Below, in pieces: positions 60,719 to 64,000 of a DNA stretch of 64,000 nt (the stretch's first letter is position 1; the number at the start of each line of letters is the position of its first letter). A program made the position numbers and the translations under genes. The notes beneath the pieces were generated by a model. The model saw only the letters and a list, made by a program, of their open reading frames with translations, was not told the origin of the DNA and did no database searches. This DNA is from Nocardioides pocheonensis (GTDB taxonomy: Bacteria; Actinomycetota; Actinomycetes; Propionibacteriales; Nocardioidaceae), in contig NZ_RJSF01000048.1 in NCBI RefSeq assembly GCF_003725535.1, positions 1 to 64,000 on the forward strand, given 5' to 3'.

Positions 60719-62818
60719 GTGAGCCTCGACGCGATGGGGGCGCCGGGGCCCTCCGGCGTGCCGTCCCGGTCCGGCCCGGCCGCCGTGACCCGCACACTCG
60801 CCTGGGCGGTCGCGTACGCCGCCACGACCTGGCTGGGCCTGCGTACCGTCTCCGACGGGTCGGGTTTCGCGATGGTCTGGCCCGCTTCCGGGGTGGCCCT
60901 GGCCTGGCTCGCGACCAGCTCCCCCGGTCGCCTGCGCGCGGTGGAGCTCACCCTGGTCGGAGTCATCGCCGGAGTGGGAGCGCACGGTCTCGATCCGTCC
61001 GGCTGGGCCGTCGTGAACGGCCTGCTCGGAGTGCCCCTGGGACTCGTCACCTTCCTCTTCCTCTCCCAGCTCTGGACGCCCGGGCTCTGGGGCACGGGCG
61101 GGACCGACGAGGTCGAGACGCTGCGCCACTACGGGCTGCTGGTCGCCGCCGCCGCGGCGGCGGGGCTCGTCGAGGTCCTGCTCGCGCTGGCCCTGCTGGT
61201 GCCCGAGCCCGGGTCGCCGGTCGAGCGCGCGGGTGAGATCGGGGTCACCCACACCGTCTCGATGGCCGCCGTCGGTGTGACCCTGCTCGTCATCGGCGGG
61301 TGGCTCGTCGCGCTGCCCACGAGGGGCGGGTCAGGCCGGCTGGGCTGCGTGCGCGCATCGATCAGACGGATCGACGTCCTGCTGGTCGCGGCCGGTCTCG
61401 GGGTCACCGTGCTGGTGTTCCTGGCCGGCTTCCTGTGGGTGACCGACGCGCCGGTGAGCTTCGTGCTGCTGATGGCGGTCGCCCTCGTCGGCATCCGGTA
61501 CGCCGCGCCGCTCACCGGCGCCTACGCGCTCGCCGTCGTGGCCGCCGCCGCGTGGCTGACGACCGAGGGGTACGGCCCCGTCGCCGCCCTCCCCGAACCG
61601 CACCGGCGCGCGCTCGCGTTCGGTGTCTTCACGCTCACGCTGCTGGGGACCGGCCTGACGATCGCTCTCAGCCGTCGTGAGCGCGACGTGACCATCGGGC
61701 GACTGCGGGAGTCCGAGCACGCGGCGGAGGTGCTCGCCGACGACCTGACCCTGGTGCTGGCCAACCTCGAGGAGGGGGTGGCCGTGGTCGAGGAGAGTGG
61801 CCGGTTCCTGCTGGGCAACCCCGCCGTGACCCGGCTGCTGGCCCCGCTGCACTTCCACACGAAGAAGGACGCGCCTCCGGACGCCCACCGGCTCACCGAC
61901 GCCCAGGGACGAGCGCTCGGGGACGCCGACATGCCGCACACGCGCGCGTTCGCGGGCGAGGGCGAGGTCCACGAGGTCGTCCACCTGGCCCGGCCGGGCC
62001 GTCCGGCCGACCGCATCTACGACGTCTCCGCACGCCTGCTCCCCCAGATCCGGGACACCGACCCCAGGCGGGCGGTCACCACCATCCGCGACGTGACCGA
62101 GGAGCAGCAGCAGCGCACCGCGCTCACGGCGTTCGCGCAGGTGGTCGCGCACGACCTCCGCAGCCCGCTCACCTCGGTGGAGCTCTGGGCGGCCGAGCTG
62201 CTCGAGGCGCTCGACGCCGGGCCGGTCGACCCGGACACGGCCCGGATGATGCTCCGCCACGTCGAGTCGGCGACCGGGCGGATGCAGAACTTCATCTCCG
62301 ACCTGCTCGCCTACGCGCTGGCCCGTGACCAGGCCCCGAACCCGTCGCACGTCGAGCTCGAGGACGTGCTCGACGCCGTGGTGGAGACCACCGCAGTGGT
62401 CGAGGGCGTCCAGCCGCGCGTGCACTACGGAGACCTCCCGGCGGTGTGGTGCGACCCTGTCCTCCTCCCGCAGGTGTTCGACAACCTGATCGGCAACGCC
62501 CGCAAGTACGTCGACCCCGGCGTCGTGCCCGATGTGCGAGTCGAGGCCGAGGCGGACGACGGCTGGGTGCGCGTCCGCGTGGTCGACAACGGGATCGGGA
62601 TCGCCCCCGAGGACCGGGAGCGCATCTTCGACACCTTCGAACGCGCTCGCGCTACCGAGTACGAGGGCACCGGCCTCGGCCTGGCGATCTGCCGGCACAT
62701 CGTGGAGCGCCACGGCGGGACCATCGCCGTGACCACGCCGGCCGGGACCTCCGGGACGCAGATCGAGCTCACCCTGCCGGCCACCAAGGAGACGTTCGCG
62801 CAGGCGACGGTCATGTGA
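60719..62818 (+). CDS. MASE1-domain sensor histidine kinase
   Basis: A membrane kinase of about 699 residues. An N-terminal MASE1-type sensor of eight or so helices (WLGLRTVSDGSGFAMVWPAS; LLVAAGLGVTVLVFLAGF) is followed by a PAS domain (NLEEGVAVVEESGRFLLGNP). Then comes HisKA with phospho-acceptor His478 (QVVAHDLRSPLTSVEL) and HATPase (FDNLIGNARKY; DNGIGIAPEDRERIF; GTGLGLAICRHIVERHGG). No receiver or response regulator adjoins it. The start is uncertain: GTG 60680, GTG 60719 and ATG 60734 are all in frame. The ligand is unknown. Confidence 0.9.
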   Translation: MSLDAMGAPGPSGVPSRSGPAAVTRTLAWAVAYAATTWLGLRTVSDGSGFAMVWPASGVALAWLATSSPGRLRAVELTLVGVIAGVGAHGLDPSGWAVVNGLLGVPLGLVTFLFLSQLWTPGLWGTGGTDEVETLRHYGLLVAAAAAAGLVEVLLALALLVPEPGSPVERAGEIGVTHTVSMAAVGVTLLVIGGWLVALPTRGGSGRLGCVRASIRRIDVLLVAAGLGVTVLVFLAGFLWVTDAPVSFVLLMAVALVGIRYAAPLTGAYALAVVAAAAWLTTEGYGPVAALPEPHRRALAFGVFTLTLLGTGLTIALSRRERDVTIGRLRESEHAAEVLADDLTLVLANLEEGVAVVEESGRFLLGNPAVTRLLAPLHFHTKKDAPPDAHRLTDAQGRALGDADMPHTRAFAGEGEVHEVVHLARPGRPADRIYDVSARLLPQIRDTDPRRAVTTIRDVTEEQQQRTALTAFAQVVAHDLRSPLTSVELWAAELLEALDAGPVDPDTARMMLRHVESATGRMQNFISDLLAYALARDQAPNPSHVELEDVLDAVVETTAVVEGVQPRVHYGDLPAVWCDPVLLPQVFDNLIGNARKYVDPGVVPDVRVEAEADDGWVRVRVVDNGIGIAPEDRERIFDTFERARATEYEGTGLGLAICRHIVERHGGTIAVTTPAGTSGTQIELTLPATKETFAQATVM

Positions 62819-62875
62819 CCGACCGAACCCCGCCATAACGGCGTACAGCGGGGCGACATGCCTCAAGATGGACAT

Positions 62876-64000
62876 ATGGATCGCGCCCCTGCGACCTCGC
62901 CGATGCCGCCGCCTGCCCGACGGCTGCTGCGTGTTGCCCTCGGCACGGTGCTCTTCGTGGCATTCGGCTTCCTCGGGCGCCTCACCGTCATCGACGAGAC
63001 CTCGCTGAGCCTGATCTGGCCCGCGGCCGGCGTCGCGGCGCTCTGGCTGTCGACCGGCGACCGCCGCACCTGGCCCACCGACTTCGCAGCCCTGGCGGTC
63101 GCGAGCTTCGGGGTGAACGTCGTCACCGGCGCCTCGGTGCCGGCGGGCCTCGGTTTCGCGGCCTCGAACACCCTCCAGGTCGCGCTCTTCGTGCTCCTCA
63201 CGCGGCGCTGGACCACTGACGTGTGGGGCCTCGGCGGCCACGTCCCGCTGCACCGGCTGGCCGACCTCGGCAGGCTCGTGGCCATCTCCGCGCTCGCCTG
63301 CCTGGCCGGAGCGCTCACCGGCGCCCTGGCCCTCTGGGCCGCGCACGCCGACTTCGCCCCGATCAGCGTGGCCGTCTGGTGGGGCCGCAACTCCGTGAGC
63401 ATGGTCGTGATCACGGTCTTCGGCCTGATCGCCGGGCCTCCGCTCTTCGCCGCCACCGGCGCGAAGGACCTCGCCCGGATCCTGTACGACGCCGCGCGCG
63501 CCCGCACCCTCGCCCGACTGGTCGAGGCCGAGCTCCTCGTCGCCACCACGGTCGGCCTGTACGCCGCGATCTTCGGCGAGCGCACGGCGGAGCCGCTGTC
63601 GTTCCTCGTGCTGTCCGTGTCGATCTGGGCCGGCCTGCGGTTCACGCCGACGGCGGTCATGGTGCACGGCCTCGCGATCGGCGCCGCCGGCCTGCTGTTC
63701 ACGCTCAACGGCCTCGGGCCGCTCGCCGACATCCACTCCCCGCACTACCGCGCCCTGGTGGCGCAGGTGTTCATGGCGACGACCGTGCTGACCGGGCTGG
63801 CCCTCGCCTTCAGCCGGGTCGAGCGCGACCAGGCGACGCGGCACCTCCGCCAGGCCCGACGCGAGTCCGACGAGCGCACTCGCCTGCTCCGCGCGGTCCT
63901 GGACTCGATGAACGAGGGCCTCGTGGTGGTCGAGGAGGGCGGCCGGATCGTGCTCACCAACGCCGCCACCCCCATCCTGCTCGGCATCGAGGACCTGCAT
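62876..64000 (+). CDS. Second MASE1/PAS sensor protein, 3' end outside window
   Basis: At least 375 residues are encoded in frame to the window end without a stop (MDRAPATSPMPPPARRLLRV...). The MASE1 sensor (LTVIDETSLSLIWPAAGVAA; SVSIWAGLRFTPTAV) is followed by a helical segment (FSRVERDQATRHLRQARRES) and the start of a PAS domain (LDSMNEGLVVVEEGGRIVLTNA). The layout parallels the kinase 57 bp upstream, so it is probably a paralogous histidine kinase or another signalling output. The output domain is not visible. ATG 62876 is used. An ATG at 62868 is out of frame. Confidence 0.88.
   Translation, partial: MDRAPATSPMPPPARRLLRVALGTVLFVAFGFLGRLTVIDETSLSLIWPAAGVAALWLSTGDRRTWPTDFAALAVASFGVNVVTGASVPAGLGFAASNTLQVALFVLLTRRWTTDVWGLGGHVPLHRLADLGRLVAISALACLAGALTGALALWAAHADFAPISVAVWWGRNSVSMVVITVFGLIAGPPLFAATGAKDLARILYDAARARTLARLVEAELLVATTVGLYAAIFGERTAEPLSFLVLSVSIWAGLRFTPTAVMVHGLAIGAAGLLFTLNGLGPLADIHSPHYRALVAQVFMATTVLTGLALAFSRVERDQATRHLRQARRESDERTRLLRAVLDSMNEGLVVVEEGGRIVLTNAATPILLGIEDLH

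Noticed and set aside
61331-64000. Long minus-strand open frame opposite the sensor kinases
   Set aside because: The plus strand carries clear MASE1, PAS, HisKA and HATPase motifs. The minus frame is a His/Arg/Gly-rich shadow.

Overview
The window is high-GC DNA with many GTG and TTG starts, dense operons joined by ATGA/GTGA overlaps, the GlgE alpha-glucan pathway, an F420-type NADP reductase fold, two ECF41-type sigma factors and many TANNNT-n6/7-start (leaderless) promoters. This points to a free-living soil-type actinobacterium, most likely of the Nocardioides/Nocardioidaceae kind. No rRNA, tRNA, CRISPR array, phage or insertion sequence was recognised.

Layout. 1-11.8 kb: a polyamine uptake and catabolism island. 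It holds gamma-aminobutyraldehyde dehydrogenase, a saccharopine-dehydrogenase-like protein, a class III aminotransferase, two DAO-type flavoenzymes, a complete potABCD importer and an AsnC/Lrp regulator, with a shared CAACGRAAT motif upstream of the divergent transcription units. 12-15 kb: an ice-binding-like surface protein with a class F sortase, a NYN-domain protein and a GrpB-family protein. 15-22.2 kb: the glgE-treS-mak-glgB operon, which converts trehalose to branched alpha-glucan, followed by a tandem 60-bp palindromic repeat. 22.4-34.7 kb: mixed metabolic and regulatory genes (NUDIX, FAD oxidase, methyltransferase, EamA, LysR, cobO with a cobalamin riboswitch, MarR and TetR switches with their targets, a decayed LuxR fragment). 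34.8-38.5 kb: an ECF41 sigma-factor island with four matching promoters. 38.7-46 kb: secreted CocE-type hydrolase, several leaderless small enzymes and a 1015-residue protein of unknown function. 46-49.8 kb: MOSC protein, a second ECF41 sigma factor with its carboxymuconolactone-decarboxylase partner, and a hydrolase. 49.8-59.3 kb: a six-gene assimilatory nitrate/nitrite operon (narK, nasA-type reductase, flavoprotein, nirB, nirD, HemD-like regulator). 59.3-64 kb: thioredoxin-fold/TPR protein and two tandem MASE1 sensor proteins, the second cut by the window end.

The most notable unexplained structure is regulatory. (1) A set of TGTCACA-N16-GGTC promoters surrounds the first ECF41 sigma gene, while the second sigma operon has TGTCACA-N16-CGTC. 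(2) The MFS exporter leader holds two direct and one inverted 14-15 bp repeats that can bury the ribosome-binding site of a 12-codon leader ORF, which itself ends on the exporter start codon. (3) An interspersed repeat family has entered coding sequence: it supplies the stop codons of two genes and an insertion inside a third position. (4) Two related 26-bp dyads lie upstream of narK.

Start codons were chosen from ribosome-binding sites, overlaps and domain boundaries read by eye. Functional names rest on recognised family motifs, not on database searches.
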